From Sequoia sempervirens (lineage: Eukaryota; Streptophyta; Pinopsida; Cupressales; Cupressaceae): a stretch of 64,000 nucleotides of DNA. The translations under genes and the position numbers were made by a program. Below are positions 10,901 to 22,900 of the stretch, in pieces. The stretch's first letter is position 1; the number at the start of each line of letters is the position of its first letter. The DNA lies in NCBI GenBank assembly GCA_007258455.2, contig VDFB02193867.1, forward strand, positions 572,831,105 through 572,895,104. Reading direction: 5' to 3'. The notes below the pieces were generated by a model. The model searched no databases and was not told where the DNA came from. It worked only from the letters and a program-made list of their open reading frames with translations.

Positions 10901-13900
10901 TTAGAAGGAATCAACCATTTTGACAGAAATAAATAGTCATGTTTGTCAAAATATTTAAGATTTTATATAACTTATTCAATCTCATAATTTTATATTTCTA
11001 ACTTTTCTCCACCAATTTTGCAGTTGTCTTGTAGCCATTGGGCATGCACTTGTAATTTGTATATGATATAATGAACATTAACAATGTAAGAAATGAAATT
11101 TTGTTTATTTGTGTGTCGACTCTAATGTAAATTCTCAATTCAGCTCTAATGTTATGTAATATGGCTTGATAATAATGTATATGATGCATGCCTTCTTTAT
11201 GATGATTAATTGTCGTTCCCTGCCATCCCCTAAATGATAGCTATCTGCCCCCTGCCATTCCCTAAAAAATGGCCTCCCATCCCAGTCATCCCAGAAATGC
11301 CATGGAACATAGAATAAAAGCGGTGAACCCGGGGACACGTCCCCCCCTCTAGGCCCTAGCGTCCGGAGACGGGGACGTCCCGGAGACGGGGGATCCCGAC
11401 GCCGGGGCGCCACCATTGCTCAGCTCGCCGCCGGAGACGCCTGGGCGTCCCCGAGACGCCGAGGGAGACGCCTGGGCGTCCCTCGAGCATCTCGGGGACG
11501 CCCAGGCGTCTCCCGCGGCAGACAGCCATTTGCAACATTAAAACTCAATTTTTAAAGATTTTTTTAATAGTCTATTTAATAATAAGGCGTCTCCCGCGAC
11601 TGACAGCCAAAAAGCAAATAAAAAAAAAAAATTTAAAACATTTTTTAATATTTTATTAGTTCTATTCGAACCCTAAGGGCATGTGGGACCCATCCATTGT
11701 CGTACCAAGCATCGACCAGGAGAAAGTAAAGTCTAAGAGAAACAATGCAAAATATGTATTTTTCGGCTTCGTTAGCACTATTCAGAACCTGTGGAAAAAT
11801 CATGAAAATGAGGTGCGTGATGTAGTTTCGAGTGGTTTCAAAAGTGTTAAATTGGTCTTAGTGGCGGGGGCGCTGCCCCTCGACCCCGCCCTGTACCGCA
11901 ACAGGGAGCGTGCCAGGGGCGCTGCCCCCGGACCCCGCGAGGGGCGCTGCCCCCAGACCCCCGCAAGGGGCGCTGCCCCTTGACCCCGTTGGAGGCGTTG
12001 CCCCCAAACCCTCGCGAGGGGCGCTGCCCCTCGACCCCGCTGGGGGCGTTGCCCCCAGACCCCCATCAAATTTATTGGAATTGCCAAATTGCAATACAAT
12101 CAACCATCATAGTACAGTTATAAGAGCAGTTGGCAGCTGAGCAAACGAGAGTGGCAGCTCTTGAGGAGAAGTTGGCAGAGAGGGATAGAGTATTGGGTCA
12201 ATTGATAGAGAAGGATACCCAAGTGGCCAATGCACAACGATAGAGCCAGAGGAGCCATCACAGATTGATGAGGATGAGGATGCTTCAGATATAGGGCTGG
12301 TTGGTGTTCCTTTGGCAAATCTTGACCTTGAGGAGTCCAGTGGTTCCAGTGATGAGGAGTTTGCCGACCTCCCGAGGGATGATTAGAGGCCTCTGCCTCC
12401 ACTACGTTTTGTCATTTTGACATTTTGATTTTGTACTTGTTTTGATATCATATAATCATGCTACTCATTGTAATCATCTTTATAATCAAATATTTTTGAT
12501 ATAATATAATAGAAATACTCCATTTGCCAATTCAACAATTGTTACATTCTAGTATTGAGTATTACTATTCTAATTTCTAATTAGTAATTTGATATTGAAA
12601 GCTTCAATATTCAATGTTCAATGTTCAAGTACTAATTTAGTATTTCAATTTTGCTATTTTACTTCTTAATAGTCTTATACATCTTTTCATAACTAGCATT
12701 TTAAGTACCATATGTATAGTATATAGTATATACACCCCCCCCCCCCCCCCGTCCCCCCGCCGTCCCGAAATTGAGGCCCCTTTGTCCCCCGTTGTCCCCT
12801 CCAGTCCCCGTCCCGGCCGGTGGAACATAGAATAAAAGTGATAATAATCTGTTTTCATCACCCTATCTATATAACAGTCCATGATGGATTGAGGTTTTTC
12901 ATGGGGGGATTCAAACCTGGCTTAAGATCACCGGCACTTGACTCCACCACCATTATAAGGGTGGGGCTTTACCAGTTAAGCTAAGCCTCTACTTTTTATA
13001 TTGGGTGGTGCAGCCATACACCTCGCAAACTATAAACATAACATGATTGGTGTAGTGATTAACTATAGATAGTAGATAGTGATGCCACTCTCTAGTCTCT
13101 ACTATAGTCTAGTCCTATAGTATAGTATTGTCGCTCTCTATTCTCTATACCATGTAAATGATCATAACTCCAGTTGATGTAAATTGATTGTATTATAGAT
13201 GTCTATGCCATATGACTGTCAATTGGTGTAGTGATTAACTATAGATAGTAGATAGTGATGCCACTCTCTACTATAGTCTAGTCCTATAGTATAGTATTGT
13301 CGCTTTCTATTCTCTATACCATGTAAAATGATCATAACTCCAGTTGATGCAAATTGATTGTATTATAGATGTCTATGCCATATGACTGTCAATTGGTGTA
13401 GTGATTAACTATAGATAGTAGATAGTGATGCCACTCTCTACTATAGTCTAGTCCTATAGTATAGTATTGTCGCTCTCTATTCTCTATACCATGTAAAATG
13501 ATCATAACTCCAGTTGATACAAATTGATTGTATTATAGATGTCTATGCCATATGACTGTCAAAACTATATTCACAACCTTCAAATCAACTTGAATCCAAG
13601 AAACTAGAAATTCCAACCATCATAGAGTGGGGGCTAGAAGAGGAGTAAGGCTCCTCGACTAACTATTATAGGAGAGAAAATGGCTATCTATAGTAGGGAT
13701 CATTCCTAGTATGCGTAGCTCCCGATTCAAAGTTTTTGTTTTTGCAAAAGTTGAAACACTAACAAGAGTCTAAAGACTCCTAGAATCATGAATCGAGATG
13801 GATAGAACAATGAACAATAAGAGGTATGGGTAGGATCACCCTATTCAATTGTCATATCCTAGCCTACCCAACCTATAATAAGGTACCTTGCAATGGGTAC

Positions 13901-16900
13901 CTGTCCAATCATTTCATTCCTTGCTCTCTCTTAGCAGCTTTGTTCCCTCACACATGCCCATTTTGGTGCACCAAGGTTGCTATAATGCCTCAATGCAAGG
14001 AGTCCATAGTCTCGTGGGGCATGCCAAATCTTACATTAGATGCAAGCATTGCCTTTATGTTAAACAATCAATATATCCATCTCAAATAGCTTTGTTAATC
14101 CACTTGGAGAAATGAAATTTAAAGGAAGCTTCTCTATTAGTAGGAATACTAAGCTTGCTCTAACCAATAGTTGAAGTGAGCTTATAGAGTGGATCCTTAG
14201 AACTGAACTCATATTTGAGTTCAAACAAATTGGTTCATTGCACCTAGGGAATAAATAAAGGATATCCAAGTGGCCAAGCTTCTCATTACAAAATTACATA
14301 TTGCTCCCAACCTCTTCTTACTAATATGACTAGAACCACAATATAATAGCGGGCCCTACTCTATAATGGGGGTTGGGGTGGGATGATTAATAGAATAACA
14401 TAGACAAGCTAGGAAATTTGTTTATATCATCATCGTTTCCTTGAAATATTTTGTTTCTCAAGTCTCCTATGTTACATGTTTGAGTTCCCTTCCTCCTAAG
14501 AGACTAATTATGGCATATAGAGAGCTACTCCTTCCCTAATCGTTGCATATATCCCAAACACACCAAGCAAGTATGCTTTCTTCCTTCCTTCCTATATATA
14601 AATGGCCTCAACAAGGGACTTGCTACTCCTTCCCTAATCATTGCATATATCCCAAACACACCAAGCAAGTATGCTTTCTTCCTTCCTTCCTATGCATATA
14701 TGGCCTCAACAAGGGACTTGTTATAACAAAGAATGACCAAATCCAAGATTCTCTTTAAGATTAAAAAAAAGATAGAATCAACATTCAATTTTTTACATTG
14801 ATTCAAAGACTAGACATATTATTACAAGGCAAAAAATGGCAAGGAGCAACAAGGGCAGAAAAAAGCAAGATAGCAAATCAATTAAGTGGGAATGCAAAGG
14901 TGGCATTGCAAAGCAACTCGGTTAAAAATGGAAAATAAATTAAGGTTGCAAATATTAAAATATTAATGTAATATTAATGGTCATCTTACCTTTAGTTAGT
15001 CTTTAGTTAACTTAGTCGGTTTTTAGTAACTTCTATTTATGCTTTAGTTGTTTTAGCATTTTTCTCATTTATGTTTTAGTTTGTTTTAGTTAACGATGGT
15101 TTCTTTTTAGAAAAATTGTATTGTAATTTTCTTTATAAGGAGCTTTCATCTCCTTTTGTAATTACACAATTATGAATATCAATAATCATTTCATGGTGTA
15201 TCAGAGCTCAGGCTCGAACCTTATTAGTGTTAGCCGATAATTTTGTAAAATCGAAGAAATTTTTTTTAATGAAATTTTGTGAGCCAGTTTTTTAAAAAAT
15301 CAAAGAATTTTTCAAAAGCTGTTTTTCACAAGTTTATTGAAGGATTTCGAGGGTTTTTTTTTCTGGCGCTGTTTCTCTTCAAGAAAAATCGCGATTTTCT
15401 ATTCTAGGTCATTTTTTTTTATTTCTGGGCAATTTCTTTTATGGCATAAGATTGCAAAAATTCATGGCCATTTTTTTTTTGAAGAAGTTTGGGACTTGTT
15501 TGTGGCATCATTTTTGAAAATCGCGAGGCAATTTCATGGGTTTTTTTGTCTACAGAAAATCATGTTTTGAAAACGCATGAGGGTTTTTGAAAAAAAGTCA
15601 TTCTTTTTTTCTGACATCTGAAAGTTGCACGAAACCTGGAGTATTTTACACATGATTTTTTTGCTAGCGTCGAGGTATTTTTCAATAAAATCACAACACA
15701 ATTTTATCTTTTGCTTTATTTCGTCATTCTCTTGTTTTTCTTGAGCGCACGAAATTTGAATAGGAATCTTTAGGGCTCTCCTATGCGCATTTTTCCTGGG
15801 CGTCTATTTTGAGTTCATGGACGCATTTTCTCTTGTTTGCGCGATCTCTTCCAAGGTCGAGGATTTTTTATCGTTGTTTTGCAATGTTTTCTTTTTGAAG
15901 ATCTCTCTGGTTTGAAAAATCGAGTTTTTTTGCAAAAACGTGTGAAAGGTTTTTTTTGGGACGGATCTACATGGGTTTCCAACGGATTTTTTGAAGCCTC
16001 TGCAAAGTTTTTTTTTTCAGCAACCTAGGGTTTTGCTATGATGAGTTTTTCAACAAACTCATAGAGTTTTCTGAGTATTTCCAGTGGACCTGATTTTCCA
16101 GTTTTCATGGCATCATGAAGGTTTAAGTTTTTTGAGCCAGTTTTTGACAAATTTTTCCAAGACAAATATAAATTTCTGCAAAGAGTGTTTTTTTTTTTTG
16201 AAAAAGAAAAAATTGTTAAAAAGAGATTTTTGAAAAAAATTCTATAACAATTTTGCAGTTATTTGAGGATTTTTTTCTGAAAAAACTTACTTTTTTAGAG
16301 TTTTCATAGGTTTTTCTGAAAAATCTTACAGTTTCTGAGCCTCTCTTTTAGACGATTTTTGAAAAATTGTGTGTTTTGCCAACTAATTGTCCAGAGTTTG
16401 TGCCAGCTAATCACAGTGTTACCTTGTTTTTTGTGCTTTAGAAAACGGGAGGGATGGCGTCTTTTTCCAATGTTGGAAAACACACAGAGGTTCAATGGAA
16501 AGAATTACAACACGTGGAAGCAGAAGATGCTTACCATCTTTGAATACCAGTATCTGGATGCGCTTGTTCTAGGTACAGAAGTTCGTCCCACTGGTGCTGG
16601 GAAGGATTAGGACAAGTATGATGGAGGTAATAAGAAGGCAGTTATGCTTCTAAAATTATCTGTCACCGATGAGATGTACCAAAAATTCCTTCTAGTAAGT
16701 TTGTTGCAGAGATCTAGAAGCATCTGAAAGATCTTCATGAGACCTCAAACAAGGGAAAGGCTTTCTTTCTAGAGAATATGTTGTTCTCTATTATGATGGA
16801 TGACCAAGTGTCTTTGCAGGAGCACTTGATGAAAATAAAAAATATTCGCAACCAACTGGAGGCCATTGGTCATAAGATGGAAGAGGAGGATATGGTGCTG

Positions 16901-19900
16901 ATCACTTTGAAAAGTTTGCCACGTTCCTACAAGCACTTCATTGAAACACTCAACATTACATCCACCAATGTTGACTTGAAGTTTGACGAGCTATGCAACA
17001 AGCTTTTGCAGCAAGATAGGTGGAGGAAATAGTTTGGGGGCAGCAGTGAGTCTCCTAGTGTTGAACAAGCATTTACTACCAAGGAAGTTGGCAAAGGCAA
17101 GTCCACTCAGCAAAAAGGACGAGGCGATTCGGAGGAGGGCTCCAAGAAGTCTATTACTTGCCATTACTGTGGGAAGATTGTTCATATCCAAAAGTTTTGC
17201 AAAAAGTGGTTGGTTGATGAGAAGACCAACCAAGAAAAGTCTCAACAAAGTGCTCAAGTGGCAGAGTGTACTAAGCAAAAGGAGTCTGCATACTATGCTT
17301 TTTGATGACCAACACAACATCTGAATATTGGTAGACTTAGTTTCTATTTGTAAGATGACCATTAAGGGAGGGTATTAAAATATTAAATGTAATATTAATG
17401 GTCATCTTAGCTTTAGTTAGTCTTTAGTTAACTTAGTCGGTTTTTAGTAACTTTTATTTACGCTTTAGTTGTTTTAGCATCTTTCTAATTTCTATTTTAG
17501 TTTACTTTAGTTAACGATGTTTTCTTTTTAGAAACATCATATTGTAATTTTCTTTATAAGGAGTTTTCGTCTGCTTTTGTAATTACACAATTATGAATAT
17601 CAATAATCATTTCAACAAAGGTAATCAACATGATTGATAATAGTCAGGAATTGGGCAAGGTTTTAGATGACATAGCGAAAGAAATTCAAAAGGATTAGAA
17701 CCTACCAAAAGAAACCAAAAAGCACCAAATTTGGTCTTTACTATCAACACAAAAAATGTAGAGGAGATTCCAAGTAATGCTATCCCTAGAATTTTGCTTG
17801 ATCTATCAATTGAAGAACACAACTATGATCACCAAATTCATAGGAATATAGCCATTGATAGAACACATCGACACTTGGATGGAAGAACCACAATGAGACT
17901 GCTCCCAGCCAAAAATTAGCTTTCTAGTGTTAGGGGATTTGTAGATTATTTTCCAATCTAAGGCAGATTGCCAGCTAGGAAAAAAATTCTAAAGATGGTC
18001 TTTGGTTTATGGGGAATGTGGATATGCATATAAAAAAGTGGTCCCTAAGATTTAATCCAAAATAAGAACTAATTGCAAAGATTTTCTTACTCAAAATGTT
18101 GGGTCTTAAAATGTTCTGGAAATTATTGGTGATTTGCTAAGAAAGTATATGTTTAACTCAAGCTCAACCAGCACCAAAGAAATGGCCTCTAACACAAGAA
18201 CATACCTAAATATTAACCTCAACAAAGCAATAAAGCAAGCTCTAATTTGTTCCTCCGTGGGAACCTAAACTCAAGAGATAGATTATGAATAACACTTCAC
18301 TTGTTGGCAAGTAGGGCACACAACAAAGAAATGTGGAACATGGAAAAATAAGGCTAAAGCACCAAACAAAGAAGATTTGACAAGTTAAGCAATGGTGAAA
18401 CCCAACATACTAGGGGCAAAGAAGTAGATACGGCTTTGAATGGTAATAAATACCTTAGGATGCAAAATCTAAACATCCCTTGTTGGAGAGTCAAAACAAA
18501 GAATTGGAGAATAAGAATGAGGACAAGAATAGGAAATATGATAGATGATAGGGATAAGAACATGGATTTTGAGGAGGATCAAGATAGTGAAGATGTGGTA
18601 GTTAGAGACACACGTGAAAAATTGGCAAGAACCAAAGAGAAGCGTGCATAGCTTGTAGGAAGGGGAGAAGAAATTGTACAAAGGCCCCCACTACCAACTC
18701 TTGCCTGCCTACTACTAACCTCAGTGGAGGAAGACCTAAAGTGAGGAAAACAAAGGCTAGTAAGGCTAAGGTGAGAGCCAAAGAGGACATAGAAAATGGT
18801 ACTCAAACACCAATAACCGAATTTTGCCAAGGTGGTAGGGATGTCCCACCCACCAAGAAGATATGAGATGTATTAGTTTGAATGTCAAAGGCCTAAATTT
18901 CCCTATCAAAAGCCACTTTGTGAAGCAGTTAGTAGAGGAATATAGTCTCAATGTCATCTAGTTAAAGGAAACGTAAATAGTACTACGATAATTGAGACAA
19001 AATAAAAAATCTAGAGGAAGTGTAATGGTGTGGTAATTGCAGCAAAGAACACAACAAGTGGAATGTTTATACTTGGGATGATGACAATTTTATAGGCTCA
19101 ATTGTAACTTCCTCCTAAAGGTTCATTCATGTGAGGCTTGAGGGAATGCAAGAGAAATTTAATGCCATTAAATCCAATATTTTGGGAACTAGCATGGAGA
19201 ACAATAGATTTAAGCTATGGGAAGAATTAAGGGATTTAGGAGGCAATATTTGAGAGAAAACTAGATTCTTGGTGGAGATTTTAATGCAATTATAGGCCCT
19301 GGATCCAAGTCTAGAGGCAATTCAACCTAGAGTGTAAGATGCTGACTCCAATTGAATCACACTAGCCACAAAGAAGTCACAAAAAGATAACTAATATGTA
19401 TATCGAGAAATTATTCATTCAAATCTAAAACAATGCATACTCCGCACAAAATGTTACACATAAGATATGTAGGACACTTCCACTCAAATCTGGTTAAATT
19501 CCAATCATATAAATGGGCTCACAGTAATAGCACATAGCACAGCAAGAGTAAATGATAAATGAGATGGATATTGCACTCAAATATATTCCAAACAGTTGAA
19601 TAGTCTCATAGCAACAATGGAAGATTTCATATGGATAACTGAGAAATAATATTCAGACCAACATAAACTCACAGGAGTATGACTATTCACAAAGGTAATT
19701 GAGAAAATCGACTATTCACAAAGGTAATTGAGAAAATCGAACCCAACTTTATCCATTGTAATAATAAAGGTAGCTCGAGTTGACCAAGCTAGGCGACCAA
19801 CAAAATGTATGGAATGATTTCGTTCGGCAATACATAGAGATATTTGTTATTAATCCTGTTACAATTTCCTCAACGATATAATATTTATACTTGCCCGCTA

Positions 19901-22900
19901 AGGACAAGGCAATTGTTGATTCGCATAGATGTGGATATGTCACTAACTTCAGAGTCTTGAACACCCGATCCATGAAGCCCTGGCACTAATGATGATGGGG
20001 CGATATGTTTGAATAGGTTGACGCCTTAAAAGTGGCACCTCCATGATAAGCACAAGATTGCAAGAACGCGCACCTAGAACCTGCAGATGATATCTGCTTT
20101 CGCTCTAAACTCCCATGCTATAGACGGAAAGGTAATTGCGGCCTGTGGCGCAAGCCAAAGGCTTCGCCACCTTTATCGCTTCTCCCCTACTGTAGTCGCC
20201 TCCATAAATCAATTCAAACTAGCATGAAAAGGAGATGGAGTTAGGAACAATATACAATGTGCTGCTAATTGGGGATCACAAACACTCGGTGAGGGTTTCG
20301 TCTCACCTGGCGCTGGTTTCGCAGAGGATTTCGTCTCTAGCCAACCATTAGACTGATTCATCCAACCGTGATAATCTCCAACTCCCAGCATTCACATATA
20401 AATACCAGTGTATTATGCCTTTCCAAATGGGTCGACCAAAGCCATATAAAATATTTATTATTATTATCTAAAAATAATTATTATTATACTATATAATAAT
20501 ATTTTAAATATAATAAATTCAAATTTAGTGTTAAGAAACACTATTTTCCAGCCAAAATTCAAATTTAGGGCCGGGTTAAGTTGGGGACATGATAGTCCTC
20601 CCTTCCCGCAATTGCTTGCCCTTAAGCAATTGCACGCTTGTGTCCATGTGTGCTAAGTCTATCAACAAGTGGTGAAAGATGCGATCCCTGAGGCATGCCC
20701 ACTTGCACCAAGTCTTCCACTGCTCCACTCTGATATAAACAATATCGAACCAATAGTTGTGAGGCAACTCATCATGATCCCAATGAGAGTGTACCAAACA
20801 TTCCAATACCAGTATTTCAAATCATCACACTATCACAACCTGTAAATATGAAGATATAGATGTATCTCAGAGGGCTATCGGCACCAACTTCCCGACTCCG
20901 AATGATCTCCCATGGATGTGCAAAACACCCATCATAGGCGCATGAAAAAGCATATTAGCCCATTATAGGCTGCTGATGTAGGTCAAAACAGTACCCCTAA
21001 ATCTGAAAATCTGACCTATGATGACGCAAGAAGTGCCTCTAATGCCATATGATGATAGTGTCTCATCGTTATGCCAACCTCCAATGATAAAGAGATTATC
21101 CATATCCCTCCAAATCACCCAAACGATTGTTGTTCCCCAAGTACTTCTAAGGGAATCCATGTATAACAAAGTAGAACAATTGTCTCTCATCAAGACATGA
21201 AGTAGAGACCCTTGAATTGGAACATCAATGTCCTCATGCTCACATTCATACCATGCACCATAATCCAGCTGAAATGTGAACGCAAAGCTAAGTATTATAA
21301 CAATATCTCCATACCTAGGTTCATAGATCAGCTGAAACTTCATTCCTCCCAATGTGTGCCAATCAAAAGCAAATGCATCCATGACGTGTACCATAAGTCC
21401 CAAAAGTGGGATAGCCTCATGCTTCACCAAAGAGTTTGTCAATGTGATGGGACTGTATCTCGTCGCAAGTAGACTTCTCAAATTCTCCATGAATGACCAA
21501 AGACTCGACCAAATCTGAATCACCCATCTCTCCATCTTCGTAATGAAGGCATAATACTAGTGTCTGCTCCACTAAGTGTGTGCTCCAACATGCCATTCAA
21601 GTGTATGGTGTGAGACTTCAAATGGCCCTCCAAAAGAGGTGACACTACACCCTCATGAAGCAAGCTACGCAAATACTCAAGGCATTCTGAATCATACCTC
21701 AAACCTGATTGCTCCATTTGCTTAGCCACCATACAAAGCTCATTCCTCATGCGCCACATGCTTCGAATCTTCTTTGCCTCTTTCTTGCTATGGCCCATCA
21801 AATCTTCATGTTTGACTCCCAATAGAGTGCAACGGTAGAAGAAGTCACCCCACTTCCATTCTCATGTGTAAGGGCTGCCACCATCTGATTATGCAAAAAT
21901 GAGGGACTGCTGTTCCAGATCAGAAAATCAGAAATGCTGACATACCTTTTTAGAGTGCCTTCAATTACCTCAAACTTCTCCTTCCACATTGCTTCATGCT
22001 CTCCAACAAGTGTTGGTCCAACACGAGTTTCTTCATGAGAATTATAAGCCTTAAGGCTGATCCTCTTGGCTGTCATAACATGATAATGTGAAGATAACAG
22101 TCTGCTGTCATACCTCAGAAAATCAGCCCTTACCTCATACTCTAGTGTGAGGTCTTCCTCAATCTCAATCATCTCTCTTTCCATGAGTGGATGGTTATCA
22201 ACAAGTGCTGATCCGCGAGGCGTCTCCAAGTGCAAACCATGTGTCACAAACTCTGTCCCATGGCTGCTAACAATGTCTTCATCATAGAGTCCTTCAAGAT
22301 CCTTTGCCATCTTCATGTTGCCATGTTTTTCATTGGGTGTGGTTGCCTTAAAAGTTTGAAATTCTGCTGGGTGCAATGAAGAGTGTGCCATGCTCAACTC
22401 CCAACAAAGCTTATCCACATGCTCTTCCAATTCTTGAAGAGCCTTTTGAGTGCTTTTCAAGGAATCCCTGGTGTCCTTAAGCTCAAAGGTGAGCTTATCC
22501 ACTTCATCTTCCTTCCTTCTCAAAGCATCAACATAAATCTCATCAAGTGTGAGGAGATGATCTCTATCCTCAAGTAAGTGTAGGTAGTTTGACTTCACTA
22601 CCACCAAAGCCTCCTAGAGTTTGCACAAGTCATCAAGAGATATACCTCCTCCAAGTCCTTCCTGTTCACTTAGTGTCTTCCAACACAAATCTGCCATCAT
22701 CTTATGAATATCATCAAAGTGAGTTAGGGCTGCCACAATCCGACCATCAATCACCCTCAATTGCCCCTCCAAGTGGTGTGACTTATGAGACCCAAAATCT
22801 CCCTGCAACATTTCTGATTTGTCTTCAATATCACCTTCACAAATCTGATCAATCATCGCTGGTTTGACACATCCTATGACAATATGCCCTTCTTCCTTGT

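Larger units (their letters stand above)
11321..12830 (+). mobile_element. Second hAT derivative, left terminus truncated
   Basis: It ends in GGCCGGTGGAACATAG at 12830, the same terminal decamer as the neighbouring hAT, followed by AATAAAAG (12831-12838). Its left edge begins CGGTGAACCC directly after AATAAAAG at 11313-11320, so the expected CTATGTTCCA is missing there. Both subterminal regions are rich in G/C runs (GGGGACG-type on the left, CCCCGTCC-type on the right). It retains short pieces of transposase (about 11681-11860 and 12122-12384), so it derives from an autonomous copy by deletion. Confidence 0.7.
14953..17614 (+). mobile_element. Gag-only Copia-like LTR retrotransposon (TR-GAG type)
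   Basis: Direct repeats of 241 and 242 bp (14953-15193 and 17373-17614) bound a 2.2-kb interior. A primer-binding site TGGTGTATCAGAGC (15194-15207) follows the left LTR and resembles initiator tRNA-Met sites. A purine tract AAGGGAGGG lies before the right LTR. The flanks GCAAA and ACAAA fit a 5-bp target duplication with one change. LTRs begin TATTAAAA rather than TG but end CA. The interior has a long T-rich leader and only a gag gene, with no protease, integrase or RT. Confidence 0.82.
14836..18380 (+). pseudogene. LINE ORF1 (split by a retrotransposon)
   Basis: ORF1 starts at the ATG at 14836 ([18 protein letters not shown]), is broken at 14952 by the Copia-like insert, and resumes at 17615. 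The second part contains [20 protein letters not shown], like the nucleic-acid-binding N-domain of plant L1 ORF1, and a zinc knuckle [11 protein letters not shown] (about 18300-18335; CxxC-type spacing is altered because one Cys is lost). Several in-frame stops are present. Confidence 0.6.

Noticed and set aside
11135..12140. Several GC-rich open frames on both strands
   Set aside because: They arise from the GC-rich hAT subterminal region and the minisatellite. Translations are simple Gly/Ala/Pro/Arg repeats in every frame.
12895..12995. Functional tRNA gene
   Set aside because: Box spacing is too long and no cloverleaf could be folded by eye.
13046..13560. CRISPR array
   Set aside because: Direct 170-bp repeats with no spacers in a eukaryotic sequence; an ordinary tandem duplication.
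14525..14721. Target duplication or LTR pair from the 98-bp repeat
   Set aside because: The copies are directly adjacent with nothing between them, so it is a tandem duplication.
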